NCBI GenBank assembly: GCA_964613585.1
Contig: CAZTHL010000040.1
Coordinates: 1-34,499 of the forward strand
Direction of reading: 5' to 3'
Length of the DNA: 34,499 bases
Source of the DNA: CAZTHL01 sp964613585
GTDB taxonomy: Bacteria; Pseudomonadota; Alphaproteobacteria; DSM-16000; Inquilinaceae
Of this stretch, positions 15,223 to 26,590 are shown piece by piece. Made by a program: the position numbers and the translations under genes. Positions within the stretch are counted from its first letter, which is position 1. Every line of letters starts with the position of its first letter. The notes below the pieces were generated by a model. That model ran no database searches and was not told the origin of the DNA. It was given only the letters and a program-made list of their open reading frames with translations.

Positions 15223-15990
15223 ATGCGCGCACTGTTCCTGTCGATGACCGTCGGTGTCCCCATCCTGCTCGGCAGCGCGGGCAGCCTTGCCGAGCCCACC
15301 GACATCACCGTCCGGGTCATCAGCAAGGAGGCTAAGTTCATCGGCTCCAGCATGGGCGGTATGCGCATCACCCTGCGCGACGCGGAGACCGGCGAGCTTC
15401 TGGATCAGGGGGTGACCGCGGGCGGCACCGGTGACACCGGCCGGATCATGGAGGAGCCGCACCGTCGCGGAGCCGTATTGTCCACCGGGGACGCGGCCCT
15501 TTACGCGACCACCCTCGACCTGGAGCGGCCGCGGCGGATCGAGGTCGCGGCCTTCGGCCCGCTGGCGCAGCCGCAGTCGGCGGCGACCGTGTCCGCGACA
15601 CAATGGGTCGTCCCGGGCAAGGACATCGACGGCGGCGATGCGTGGCTGCTCGAGCTGCCGGGTTTCGTCGTCGATGTGCTGAGCCCACCCGCGCACATCA
15701 AGCTGAACGGGCCGCAGCCGGTGGCGCTCGAGGCCAATGTCACCATGATGTGCGGCTGCCCGGTCACGCCGGGCGGGCTGTGGGATGCCGACCGCTTCGA
15801 GGTGGCGGCGATCCTCGAGCACGACGGCGAGGTCCTGCGCACGGTGCCGCTGTCCTACGCCGGCGAGCCGAGCCAGTTCGAGACGACCCTCGACGCCGGC
15901 GGCACGGGCGTGTACGACGCCACGGTGTACGCCTACGATCCGGAAAGCGGCAACACCGGCCTCGACCGGGTCACCTTCATCATCGAGTGA
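15223..15990 (+). CDS. Secreted protein of unknown function with an MMCGCP motif
   Basis: A 255-residue protein with a clear signal peptide (hydrophobic core up to about residue 22, AEP junction), so periplasmic or exported. The body appears to be beta-rich. The most distinctive feature is TMMCGCPVTPGGLWDADRFEV in the second half, a closely spaced Cys pair that could bind a metal or form a disulfide. I do not recognise the family. The ATG at 15223 has GGAG at 15214-15217; an in-frame ATG at 15211 is less likely. It starts a run of three predicted secreted proteins downstream of the PaaK-like gene. Confidence 0.75.
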   Translation: MRALFLSMTVGVPILLGSAGSLAEPTDITVRVISKEAKFIGSSMGGMRITLRDAETGELLDQGVTAGGTGDTGRIMEEPHRRGAVLSTGDAALYATTLDLERPRRIEVAAFGPLAQPQSAATVSATQWVVPGKDIDGGDAWLLELPGFVVDVLSPPAHIKLNGPQPVALEANVTMMCGCPVTPGGLWDADRFEVAAILEHDGEVLRTVPLSYAGEPSQFETTLDAGGTGVYDATVYAYDPESGNTGLDRVTFIIE

Positions 15991-16037
15991 TCGTTGGAGA
16001 ACTCGGAGCAATCCCGAGCCAGCCCAAGGCGGAGCCC

Positions 16038-16496
16038 ATGAGACCCTTCCTGACCAGCCTCGCGTCCTGCGCGGCCCTGGCGCTGGCGGCCGCCGAGCCC
16101 GCGCTCGCCCAGGAGCCGCCGGCCGCCGGCGCCGGCGACGCGCCGCGGCTGCTGACCATCGTCACCTCCGATCATCCCGAGGTGCAGGGCATGGCCTTCG
16201 TGCTGACCCTGCAGAGCCTGCAGGCGGGCAGCGAGGCGCGGGTCCTGCTGTGCGGGCCGGGCGGCGACCTGGCCCTGGCGGACGGGGAACGGACCGCGCT
16301 GAAGCCGCGCGACCTGGCTCCCCAGGACCTGATGGCGAGCCTGATGGAGCAGGGGGTGACCGTCGAGGTGTGCGCCCTCTATCTGCCCAACCGACAGGCC
16401 GAGGCCGCCGATCTGATCGAGGGTGTGGGGGTGGCGCGGCCGCCCGACATCGCCGCCTGGATCGTCGCCGAGGACAGCAAGCTGCTGAACTTCTGA
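16038..16496 (+). CDS. Secreted DsrE-family protein
   Basis: A 152-residue protein with a signal peptide (cleavage near Ala-Leu-Ala-Gln, about 22-25) and a DsrE/DsrF-like alpha/beta domain. Family features are the LLCGPGGDLAL strand-loop and a long helix-strand unit ending MEQGVTVEVCALYLPN, with a conserved-looking cysteine in each. Cytoplasmic DsrE proteins handle sulfur transfer; exported versions are common but poorly understood, so sulfur chemistry is only a possibility. GGAG precedes the ATG by 3 bases. It lies 47 bases after the MMCGCP protein gene and is probably co-transcribed. Confidence 0.8.
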   Translation: MRPFLTSLASCAALALAAAEPALAQEPPAAGAGDAPRLLTIVTSDHPEVQGMAFVLTLQSLQAGSEARVLLCGPGGDLALADGERTALKPRDLAPQDLMASLMEQGVTVEVCALYLPNRQAEAADLIEGVGVARPPDIAAWIVAEDSKLLNF

Positions 16497-16591
16497 GATT
16501 GGACGCGCCTCGGCGGTCCCGTCCGACGCGAGGAACCTTCCGACGGTCGGCGGAGTTCCCCGCGCGTCCTTGCCGGAGACCCGGAGCCGTC

Positions 16592-17245
16592 ATGCGCCGC
16601 AGAGTCGTCTGCCGTCTTGTGCCCCTGGCCGCAGCCGTTCTTCTCGCGCCCCTGGCGGGATCCGGGGTGGGCCGCGCCGGCGCGCAGGAGCTCGGGCGGA
16701 TCAGCGGCCAGATACGGCCGATGAACCAGGAGGCCACCGGCCAGACGGTCACCGGCACCCTCGATCTGACCCGGCAGGACGGCACGCTTGTGATCGAGAT
16801 GACGGCCGCCGGGCTCGCGCCGGGCATGCATCTGGTGCATCTGCACGGGTACCCGAGCGCCGACCCCGAGGACGCCCGGTGCCCGACCGGGCTGGCCGAC
16901 GAGAACGGGGACGGCGTGGTCGATCTGGTCGAGACCCGGCTGGCGGCGGGGGTGACGCTGATTCCCCTGACCAAGCAGCCGGCCAGCTTGGAGATCCAGT
17001 CGGAAGGCTACCCGGTGGCCGACGAGGCGGGTCGGGTCACCTACCGGCAGGCGGTCGACCTTGAGCAGCTGGAAGCGGCGCTCGCCGGCCGCCACGGCAC
17101 GCCGGTGGCCCTGGAGCGGCGGGTGCTGTTCATCCACGGGGTGCCGGAGGGCACGGTGCTGCCGGACAGCGTGCGCTCGCTCGAGGGTGTCCCGGCCACG
17201 GTCACCGTGCCGATCGCCTGCGCCGATCTGGGAGCGCAAGCGTAA
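16592..17245 (+). CDS. Secreted CHRD/superoxide-dismutase-like beta-barrel protein
   Basis: A 217-residue protein with an N-terminal signal peptide ending near Ala-Gly-Ala-Gln. The GMHLVHLHGY stretch recalls the metal-site strand of Cu/Zn superoxide dismutase and the CHRD fold, and is followed by ARCPTGLADENGDGVVDLVE, which is rich in acidic residues and could bind calcium. A second cysteine near the C-terminus (IACADL) could pair with the one in ARCPTG, as the structural disulfide does in dismutases. The full set of copper/zinc ligands is not visible, so enzyme activity is doubtful. It closes the run of three secreted proteins and faces the OmpA-like gene tail to tail. Confidence 0.6.
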   Translation: MRRRVVCRLVPLAAAVLLAPLAGSGVGRAGAQELGRISGQIRPMNQEATGQTVTGTLDLTRQDGTLVIEMTAAGLAPGMHLVHLHGYPSADPEDARCPTGLADENGDGVVDLVETRLAAGVTLIPLTKQPASLEIQSEGYPVADEAGRVTYRQAVDLEQLEAALAGRHGTPVALERRVLFIHGVPEGTVLPDSVRSLEGVPATVTVPIACADLGAQA

Positions 17246-17333
17246 GGAGAGCCCTGGACCGGCGGGCGACCCCTGCGAATTCGCGCGGCGGCGGCCGGCC
17301 CGAGCCTGCCGATCGGCCGAGCCGGGCGCGGGG

Positions 17334-17972
17334 TCACGCGGTCGGCGTGATGACGATGTCGACCCGACGGTTGCGCGCGCGGCCAACATCCGTGTCGTTC
17401 GGCGCCAAGGGCTGCAGCTCGCCCTGACCGCGAGCGCGGACCCGATCCGAGGCGACGCCCTGTCGCACGAGATAGCTGGCCACGCTGAAGGCGCGGTCCT
17501 CGGACAAGGTCTGATTGTAGTCGTCGCTGCCGACGCTGTCCGTGTGGCCGGTGACCTCGATGCGGGTCTCGTCGTACTGCCGCACGGTCCGGGCGACGTC
17601 GTCCAGCGTCGGGTAGAAGCGCGGCTCGATCTCCGCGGAGTCGAACTCGAAGGTCACGTCCCCCGGCAGCGACAGGAAGATGGCGTTGCCGCGCCGCTCG
17701 ACCGTCGCGCCGGTGCCCGCGACCTGGCGTTCCAGCTGCGCCGCCTGCTGGTCCAGGTAGTAGCCGATGCCGCCGCCGGCGAGCGCCCCGGCGAGCGCGC
17801 CCAGCGCCGCCCCGGTGCCGCCGTCGTCGGCCGCCAGCCCCCCGATCAGCGCTCCGGTGGCCGCCCCGCCGCCGGCGCCGATCACCGTGCGGCTCGGCCC
17901 CGAGCCGCCGGTCTGGCAGCCGGCAACGGTGAGCGCCACCGCCAGCATCATCGGCATGGATCGTCGCATCAT
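17334..17972 (-). CDS. OmpA-family outer-membrane lipoprotein (YiaD-like)
   Basis: A 212-residue lipoprotein. The signal peptide ends in a lipobox LTVAGC, a glycine/alanine-rich membrane-like segment (glycine-zipper type) follows, and the C-terminal half is an OmpA peptidoglycan-binding domain with FEFDSAEIEP, TGHTDSVGSDDYN and RARNRRVDI. It should anchor the outer membrane to the cell wall. The ATG pair at 17972/17969 is preferred over the upstream in-frame ATG because it starts the signal peptide directly and has AGGGG before it. Confidence 0.9.
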   Translation of the reverse strand: MMRRSMPMMLAVALTVAGCQTGGSGPSRTVIGAGGGAATGALIGGLAADDGGTGAALGALAGALAGGGIGYYLDQQAAQLERQVAGTGATVERRGNAIFLSLPGDVTFEFDSAEIEPRFYPTLDDVARTVRQYDETRIEVTGHTDSVGSDDYNQTLSEDRAFSVASYLVRQGVASDRVRARGQGELQPLAPNDTDVGRARNRRVDIVITPTA

Positions 17973-18178
17973 TGTCCCCTCGAGCCTTGGCGCGCCGCAC
18001 CCGGTCCGTCCGGGTAGCGTCACGCCGCAACCGGCACAACAGTTTCCTGCCATCGACATTCCGCCCTTGAGACGTCGTCACCGTAACGGCTCGGCAACGC
18101 TCGGCACGCTATCGGTTCGGCGCCCGCACCCCCCGGCACGGATGCCCGGACCGCCGGGGAGCCTTGAGCCCAGCCGCC

Positions 18179-19333
18179 ATGCCGTCGTCGAAACGTCCCT
18201 TGAGCCACAGCGAGCGCCTCGACTGGCTGCGTCTCATCCGCACCGACAATGTCGGTCCGATCACCTTCCGTGCCCTTCTGCAACGCTACGGCAGCGCCTC
18301 CGCCGCGCTCGAGGCGCTGCCGGACCTGGCGCGCCGGGGCGGGCGGCGCCGGCCGCTGAAGCCGATGCCGCGCGCGGCCGCAGAGCGCGAGCTCGAGCTT
18401 TGCGCGAGGCTTGGCGCGCGGGTCGTCGGTCTGGTCGAGCCCGACTACCCCGAGGCGCTGGCGATGGTGGAGGACGCGCCGCCGCTCATCGTGGTGCGCG
18501 GCAACGCGCACCTCCTGCGCCGGCGCGCGGTCGCCGTGGTCGGCGCCCGCAACGCCTCGGCCAACGGCCGCCTGCTCGCCGAGCGGCTCGCCCGCGACCT
18601 CGGCCAGGCCGAGCTCAACATTGTCTCGGGCCTCGCCCGCGGCATCGACAGCGCCGCGCATGCGGGCGCACTCGCGGCCGGCACCACCGCGGTCATGGCC
18701 GGCGGCGTCGATGTGGTCTATCCGCCCGAGAACCGGCCGCTGTACGACCAGATCGTGGCGCAGGGCGCCGCCCTGTCCGAAGGCGCCCCCGGGCTCACGC
18801 CGACCGCCAGGCATTTCCCGAAGCGCAATCGGCTGATCGCCGGGCTGTCGCTCGCGGTCGTCGTGGTCGAGGCGGCGCCGCGCTCGGGATCGCTGATCAC
18901 CGCCCGGCTCGCCGCCGAGCAGGGCCGCGAGGTGCTCGCCGTGCCCGGATCCCCGCTCGACCCGCGGGCCCAGGGTTGCAACCTGCTGATTCGGCGCGGC
19001 GCGACCCTGGTGCAGTCCGCCGACGACGTGCTCGAGGCACTGGCCGCCCTGCTTCGGCGACCCTTCGCCGAGCCGGCCGGCGCGGGCGCCCCCTCGGCCG
19101 GTCTTGCGCCGGACACGCCGGAGGGGCTCGACGAGGCGCGGACACGGCTGCTCGAATGCCTGTCGCCGGCGCCGACCCCCGTTGACGAATTGGTCCGCGC
19201 TAGCCAATTGTCAGCGCCGCTGGTGCTTACGGTGCTGCTCGAGCTGGAGCTCGCCGGGCGGCTGGAGCGCCAGCCCGGCCAACGGGTCTGCCTGGTCGAC
19301 GGCGCGGACGACGCCACCGTCGAGGCGGGATAG
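18179..19333 (+). CDS. dprA: DNA processing protein DprA
   Basis: A 384-residue protein that binds incoming single-stranded DNA and loads RecA during natural transformation; it is also conserved in non-competent bacteria. Seen: an N-terminal helical region, then the DprA Rossmann-like core with AVVGARNASANGR, IVSGLARGIDSAAH, MAGGVDVVYPPEN, and SGSLITARLAAEQGREVLAVPG, ending in a winged-helix-like C-terminal domain (DELVRASQLSAPLVLTVLLELEL). The ATG at 18179 is taken; a TTG at 18164 is possible but its GGGGAG lies too close. It is followed by topA after 21 bases, a pairing common in bacteria. Confidence 0.95.
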   Translation: MPSSKRPLSHSERLDWLRLIRTDNVGPITFRALLQRYGSASAALEALPDLARRGGRRRPLKPMPRAAAERELELCARLGARVVGLVEPDYPEALAMVEDAPPLIVVRGNAHLLRRRAVAVVGARNASANGRLLAERLARDLGQAELNIVSGLARGIDSAAHAGALAAGTTAVMAGGVDVVYPPENRPLYDQIVAQGAALSEGAPGLTPTARHFPKRNRLIAGLSLAVVVVEAAPRSGSLITARLAAEQGREVLAVPGSPLDPRAQGCNLLIRRGATLVQSADDVLEALAALLRRPFAEPAGAGAPSAGLAPDTPEGLDEARTRLLECLSPAPTPVDELVRASQLSAPLVLTVLLELELAGRLERQPGQRVCLVDGADDATVEAG

Positions 19334-19354
19334 CACGAGGAGAGCGGGGGTACC

Positions 19355-22210
19355 GTGACCGGCCGAAATCTCGTCATCGTCGAATCGCCGGCCAAGGCCA
19401 AGACCATCAACAAGTACCTCGGCGGCGAGTTCACGGTGCTGGCGAGCTATGGCCACGTGCGCGACCTGCCGCCGAAGGACGGCTCGGTCCGGCCCGACGA
19501 GGACTTCGCCATGGACTGGGAGCTGGGCGAGCGCGCCAAGCGACCGATCGGCGAGATCGTCAAGGCGGCCCAGGACGCCCGCACCATCTATCTGGCGACC
19601 GACCCCGACCGCGAGGGCGAGGCCATCTCCTGGCACGTGCAGGAGGTGCTGCGCGGCAAGCGCGGGCTGAAGGACATCGACTTCCGCCGCATCACCTTCC
19701 ATGAGATCACGCGGAGCGCCGTCCTCGAGGCGATGCGCAACCCGCGCCACCTCAACGCCGAGCTGATCGAGGCCTACCTGGCGCGCCGCGCGCTCGACTA
19801 TCTGGTCGGCTTCACCCTGTCGCCGGTCCTGTGGCGCAAGCTGCCCGGCTCGCGCTCCGCGGGCCGCGTGCAATCGGTGGCGCTGCGCCTTGTCTGTGAG
19901 CGCGAGAACGAGATCGAGGACTTCGAGCCTCGGGAGTACTGGACCATCGAGGTCCGCTTCCGCACCGAGGACGGCGCCGAGTTCACCGCGCGGCTCACCC
20001 ACCTCGACGGGGAGAAGCTCGACAAGTTCGCGCTCGGCACGGAGGCGGCCGCCACCGAGGTTGCCGAGCGCCTCGCCAGGCTCGCCTACCGGATCGACGC
20101 GGTCGAGAGCAAGGAGGTGCACCGCAATCCGGCGCCGCCCTTCACGACCTCCACCCTGCAGCAGGAGGCCTCGCGCAAGCTCGGCTTCGGCGCCTCGCAG
20201 ACCATGCGGCTGGCGCAGCGCCTTTACGAAGGCGTGGAAATCGGCGGCGAGACGGTCGGGCTGATCACCTACATGCGGACCGACGGCACCCAACTGGCGC
20301 AGGACGCGGTCGACGGCGCGCGCCGGCTGGCCGCCGAGAGCTTCGGGCCGTCCTACATCCCCGCCGCGCCGCGGGTCTACAAGTCGACCGCCAAGAACGC
20401 CCAGGAGGCGCACGAGGCGATCCGTCCGACCGATGTGGCCCGCCGGCCGGAGGAGGTCGCGTCGTCCCTCGGGACTGACGAGCGGCGCCTCTACGAGCTG
20501 ATCTGGAAGCGGACGGTAGCCTGCCAGATGGCCAGCGCCGTGCTCGACCAGGTGTCCATCGACGTCGCCTCGACCGACGGCCGCGCGGTGCTGCGGGCGA
20601 CCGGCTCGGTCGTCAAGTTCGACGGCTTCCTCAAGGTCTACGAGGAAGGCCGGGACGACAGCGGGGACGAGGACAAGGCCGCCAAGCGCCTGCCGCCGGT
20701 GGTCGAGGGAGCGCCGGTCGAGCGCGGGGCCGTCGACAAGCACCAGAGCTTCACCCAGCCGCCGCCACGCTACACCGAGGCCAGCCTGGTGAAGCGGCTC
20801 GAGGAGCTCGGCATCGGCCGCCCGTCGACCTACGCCTCGATCCTGCAGGTGCTGCAGGACCGCGACTATGTGCGGCTCGAGAAGAAGCGCTTCGTGCCGG
20901 AGGATCGCGGCCGCCTGGTGACCGCCTTCCTCACCAACTTCTTCCGGCGCTACGTCGAGTACGACTTCACCGCCAACCTGGAGAACCAGCTCGACGACGT
21001 CTCCGGCGGCCGCATCGACTGGAAGCAGGTCCTGCGCGACTTCTGGCAGGCCTTCTCCGATGCGGTGGAGGAGACCCGCGACCTGACCATCAGCCAGGTG
21101 ATCGACGCCCTCGACGCCGAGCTCGGGCCGCACTTCTTCAAGCCCGGCGCGAACGGCGCCGATCCGCGCCAGTGCCCGGCCTGCAGCGGCGGCCGGCTGG
21201 GGCTGAAGCTGAGCCGCAGCGGCGCCTTCATTGGCTGCTCGAACTATCCGGACTGCCGCTACACCCGTCCCCTGGAGGTGGTGCACGCGGAGACGGCGGA
21301 CGAGGTTCCGGCCTTCCCCCGCGTGCTGGGCGAGGACCCCGAGACCGGGCTGCCGGTGACCGTGCGCAAAGGCCCCTTCGGCGAGTACGTGCAGCTTGGT
21401 CCGGCCGAGGGCAGCGACGAGAAGCCGAAGCGGGCCTCGCTCACCAAGCTCGATTCCGCGGCGGAGATCGGCCTGGAGCGGGCGCTCGGCCTGCTGTCCC
21501 TGCCGCGCGAGGTCGGCCCGCACCCGGACGGTGGCGCCATCACCGCCGGCATCGGGCGCTACGGGCCCTACCTGAAGCATGGCGGCACCTACCGCTCGCT
21601 GCCGGCGGACGAGGATGTGCTCGAGGTCGGCCAGAACCGGGCGGTCGAGCTGCTCGCCGAGGCGCCGAAGCGGCGTCCGGCCGCCGAGCCGCTGCGCGTC
21701 CTCGGCGAGCATCCCAAGGACCGCCAGCAGGTCGCCATCTTCAAGGGGCGCTACGGTCCTTATGTTCGGCACGGCAAGACCATGGCCTCCCTGCCCGGCT
21801 CCGCCGAGCCTGAGCAGGTGACCCTCGACCAGGCCATGGAGTGGCTGGATGCCAAGGCCGGCAAGAGCGTCGGCAAGGGCTCGGCGAAGGCCGGCGGCAA
21901 GGGCAAGGGTGCGAGGAAGGCCGACGACGGGCCGGCGGAAACGGAGGCGGCCGCCGCCGGCGCCCGGCGCAGCGGCAGGAAGGCGGCGGCCGAGCCCGAC
22001 CCGGAGAAGGGCGCGGGTGGCCGTCGATCCTCCGCCAAGGGCGGCCGGGGCCGCGCCAACGGCCGCGCGGCGGAGGCGCGCCATGACGGGAGCGAGCCGC
22101 AGGCGGGGGACGCGAGCCCGAGCACGCCGGCCGGAACCCGATCCGGCAGCCGCGGCGGCAGGACGCGAAAGACGGGCGCGGCGGCATCCTCCAAGAACCA
22201 GGGCGGATAA
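19355..22210 (+). CDS. topA: DNA topoisomerase I
   Basis: A 951-residue type IA topoisomerase that relaxes negative supercoils. Seen: an N-terminal TOPRIM domain (VIVESPAKAKTI, then ATDPDREGEAISWH), the active-site tyrosine 306 in GLITYMRTDGT, a four-cysteine zinc ribbon (CPACSGG to CSNYPDC, around residues 607-630), and two or three C-terminal repeats of the GRYGPYVRHG type. The last ~120 residues are a Lys/Ala/Gly/Arg-rich tail, as in many high-GC alphaproteobacteria, probably for DNA binding. GTG start with AGGAG upstream. It lies directly after dprA and before rnr. Confidence 0.98.
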   Translation: MTGRNLVIVESPAKAKTINKYLGGEFTVLASYGHVRDLPPKDGSVRPDEDFAMDWELGERAKRPIGEIVKAAQDARTIYLATDPDREGEAISWHVQEVLRGKRGLKDIDFRRITFHEITRSAVLEAMRNPRHLNAELIEAYLARRALDYLVGFTLSPVLWRKLPGSRSAGRVQSVALRLVCERENEIEDFEPREYWTIEVRFRTEDGAEFTARLTHLDGEKLDKFALGTEAAATEVAERLARLAYRIDAVESKEVHRNPAPPFTTSTLQQEASRKLGFGASQTMRLAQRLYEGVEIGGETVGLITYMRTDGTQLAQDAVDGARRLAAESFGPSYIPAAPRVYKSTAKNAQEAHEAIRPTDVARRPEEVASSLGTDERRLYELIWKRTVACQMASAVLDQVSIDVASTDGRAVLRATGSVVKFDGFLKVYEEGRDDSGDEDKAAKRLPPVVEGAPVERGAVDKHQSFTQPPPRYTEASLVKRLEELGIGRPSTYASILQVLQDRDYVRLEKKRFVPEDRGRLVTAFLTNFFRRYVEYDFTANLENQLDDVSGGRIDWKQVLRDFWQAFSDAVEETRDLTISQVIDALDAELGPHFFKPGANGADPRQCPACSGGRLGLKLSRSGAFIGCSNYPDCRYTRPLEVVHAETADEVPAFPRVLGEDPETGLPVTVRKGPFGEYVQLGPAEGSDEKPKRASLTKLDSAAEIGLERALGLLSLPREVGPHPDGGAITAGIGRYGPYLKHGGTYRSLPADEDVLEVGQNRAVELLAEAPKRRPAAEPLRVLGEHPKDRQQVAIFKGRYGPYVRHGKTMASLPGSAEPEQVTLDQAMEWLDAKAGKSVGKGSAKAGGKGKGARKADDGPAETEAAAAGARRSGRKAAAEPDPEKGAGGRRSSAKGGRGRANGRAAEARHDGSEPQAGDASPSTPAGTRSGSRGGRTRKTGAAASSKNQGG

Positions 22211-22341
22211 GGCCCGAGTCGGCGCCCCCGCGGCTGGACAGCAGACCGCCGACGCATCAGGTATCGAACAGGCATCCGGGCGGCGCTGACCGGCGCACGC
22301 CCACGACGGCTTGGCACCTCCGCCCTCCGACTTCCGCCCCC

Positions 22342-24558
<2,217 letters not shown>

Positions 24559-24710
24559 CCGTTTCCCGGGTCGAGTGTCCCTATACACCTTCCGCCGCTG
24601 GGTTGCGACCACTACCGCGTGGTGTTGCGGGTAGCCCGGTGATAATCGATGCTGCGTTACCATTTGCTCGCGGGCTGCCGAGGCGGCTCGCGGAAACGGG
24701 CGGGGGTCCC

Positions 24711-26288
24711 ATGCGCAAAAGGGCTCGACGCGTTCTGGCCGGTCTTCTCGCAGCGGTCGCCCTAACGGCGGCCGGCTGCGGCCATGCGCCCCCGCCGTCG
24801 GTGCTCGCCGGCGGCGAGACCCGGGTGGCCTCGGACGCCGTGATCACCGTCGGCTTTGACCGGATCTCCGAGGTCTATGTCGAGCCGGTCGATCTCGGCG
24901 CGTTGACGCTCGACGGTCTCGAGGCCCTGTCGGCCATCGAGCCGCGCTTCGCGGTCGAGCGGCAGCAGGGCGGGATCCAGGCCACGGTGGGCGAGCTTCT
25001 GATCGCCGAGCTGGCCGAGGCCTCGGCGGAGGACGCCCAGGCCTGGGCGCAGATCGCCGCCGCGATCATCGAGCGGGGCTACGCCTTCTCGCCGAAGCTG
25101 CGCGAGGCCGGCACCGACCAGGTGCACGAGACCTTCTTCGAGGCGATGTCCGGGCACCTCGACCCCTACTCCCGCTACGTGAACCCGGCCGAGGCCGAGC
25201 GCGAGCGGGCCTATCGCGACGGCTACGGCGGGATCGGCCTGCTGCTCGATCTCGATCAGGATGGCCGCCCGTTCATCGACCGGGTGTTCGCGGACGGCCC
25301 CGCCGATCGGGCCGGCCTGCGGGACGGCCAGCGGATCCTGGCGGTCGACGGGGTGCCGGCGACGGAATGGAGCCTCGAGACGCTGGGCGACCGGCTGCGC
25401 GGCCCGCGCGGCACGGTCGTGCGCGTGACCGTGTCCTCGGCGACCGCGCCCTCGGCCGAGCCGGTGCGCACCGTCGCGCTGACGCGCGAGCAGGTGATCC
25501 CCAACGCCGTGAGCACGCGACTCGAGGAGCGGATCGCGTTCCTCAGGGTCAGCCGCTTCAATGCGGCGACGGCCAACGACCTTGCCCACGCGCTCGAGTC
25601 GGCCCTGGAACGGCTCGGACCGCACGCCCGAGGCGTGGTGCTCGACCTGCGCGGCAACCCGGGTGGCCTGCTCGACCAGTCCGTGGCCGTGGCCGACCTG
25701 TTCATCCCCCGGGGCGAGATCATCTTCACACGGGGCCGTCACCCGGACAGCCTTCAGCGCTTCAACGCCCGGCAGGGCGATCTGGCCGGCGGGCTGCCCC
25801 TGGTCGTGCTGGTGGACGGTCGCTCCGCCTCGGGCTCCGAGGTGGTGGCGGCGGCGCTGCAGGACAGCGGGCGGGCCGTGGTGGTCGGCGCCACCACCTT
25901 CGGCAAGGGCAGCGTGCAGACCGTGACGCGGCTGCCCAACAACGGCGAGCTGTTTCTGACCTGGAGCCGGATCTTCGCGCCGTCCGGCTACACCCTGAAC
26001 GAGCAGGGCGTGATGCCGACGCTGTGCACGAGCGACGAGCCGCTGGACGCGGCCGAGCTGATCCGTCGCTTCAAGGATGGCGACCTGGCGCCGCCGCTGC
26101 GTCTCGGCGCGCTGCGCCGGTCGGCGCCTGACGACGACGAGGCGCTGGGACGCCTGCGCGATGCCTGCCCTTGGCGCCCGCACGACGAGGAGATCGAGAT
26201 CGCCGTCGCCAAGTCCCTGCTGCTCGACCCGACTCTGTTCGAAGGCGCGCTCGCGGCGAACCGGTCTCCATCGGTGGCGCAGCGGTGA
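24711..26288 (+). CDS. C-terminal processing protease (S41 family), lipoprotein
   Basis: A 525-residue protease that trims or degrades envelope proteins from their C-termini. It has a lipoprotein signal with lipobox LTAAGC, so it is predicted to be membrane-tethered in the periplasm. A PDZ domain follows (GIGLLLD through ADRAGLRDGQRILAVDG), then the S41 core with the catalytic dyad Ser374 (GRSASGSE) and Lys399 (TTFGKGS), spaced by 25 residues as in CtpB and Prc. The ATG at 24711 directly starts the signal sequence and has GGGGG upstream; sequence from an earlier GTG at 24603 looks non-coding. Between rnr and this gene lies an ACCAC-GTGGT hairpin near 24608. Confidence 0.93.
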   Translation: MRKRARRVLAGLLAAVALTAAGCGHAPPPSVLAGGETRVASDAVITVGFDRISEVYVEPVDLGALTLDGLEALSAIEPRFAVERQQGGIQATVGELLIAELAEASAEDAQAWAQIAAAIIERGYAFSPKLREAGTDQVHETFFEAMSGHLDPYSRYVNPAEAERERAYRDGYGGIGLLLDLDQDGRPFIDRVFADGPADRAGLRDGQRILAVDGVPATEWSLETLGDRLRGPRGTVVRVTVSSATAPSAEPVRTVALTREQVIPNAVSTRLEERIAFLRVSRFNAATANDLAHALESALERLGPHARGVVLDLRGNPGGLLDQSVAVADLFIPRGEIIFTRGRHPDSLQRFNARQGDLAGGLPLVVLVDGRSASGSEVVAAALQDSGRAVVVGATTFGKGSVQTVTRLPNNGELFLTWSRIFAPSGYTLNEQGVMPTLCTSDEPLDAAELIRRFKDGDLAPPLRLGALRRSAPDDDEALGRLRDACPWRPHDEEIEIAVAKSLLLDPTLFEGALAANRSPSVAQR

Positions 26289-26344
26289 CCGGGGCTGGAT
26301 CCGCCCGGCCCGACGTCCGAGAGCCGGCGCATGGGCGGCCCCTG

Positions 26345-26372
26345 TTGACACGGCGGGCGGAGCGCCTACGTT
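26345..26372 (+). promoter_or_regulatory. Candidate rpmG promoter
   Basis: TTGACA (26345-26350) is a perfect -35 match; TACGTT (26367-26372), 16 bases later, is a poor -10. It lies 43 bases before the rpmG start in an otherwise featureless spacer. Confidence 0.4.
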
Positions 26373-26414
26373 TCGCGGGACGCCGGTTTGCCGGCACGGA
26401 CAGGGGCGAGAGTC

Positions 26415-26582
26415 ATGGCCAAGCCGACGACCATCAAGATCCGGCTGAACAGCTCGGCGGGCACCGGCTATTTCTATGTGACCAAGAAGAACCCCAAGTC
26501 CCAGACCGAAAAGCTGACCATGCGCAAGTATGATCCCATCGCGCGTCAGCACGTCGACTTCAAGGAAGGCAAGATCAAGTAG
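26415..26582 (+). CDS. rpmG: 50S ribosomal protein L33
   Basis: A 55-residue basic protein of the large ribosomal subunit. The start MAKPTTIKIRL and the ending KYDPIARQHVDFKEGKIK are typical of L33 in alphaproteobacteria. It has no cysteines, so it is the zinc-independent (C-minus) form, which needs no zinc and therefore no partner under zinc limitation. It has a likely promoter of its own and is followed immediately by a GC-rich 18-bp tandem repeat. Confidence 0.97.
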   Translation: MAKPTTIKIRLNSSAGTGYFYVTKKNPKSQTEKLTMRKYDPIARQHVDFKEGKIK

Positions 26583-26590
26583 CGGTCGGC

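Noticed and set aside
19211..22084. A 957-codon open frame on the minus strand opposite topA, and similar long antisense frames opposite rnr, the protease, aspS and others.
   Set aside because: These are frame shadows typical of high-GC genes; they lack family motifs, whereas the sense frames match known proteins along their whole length.
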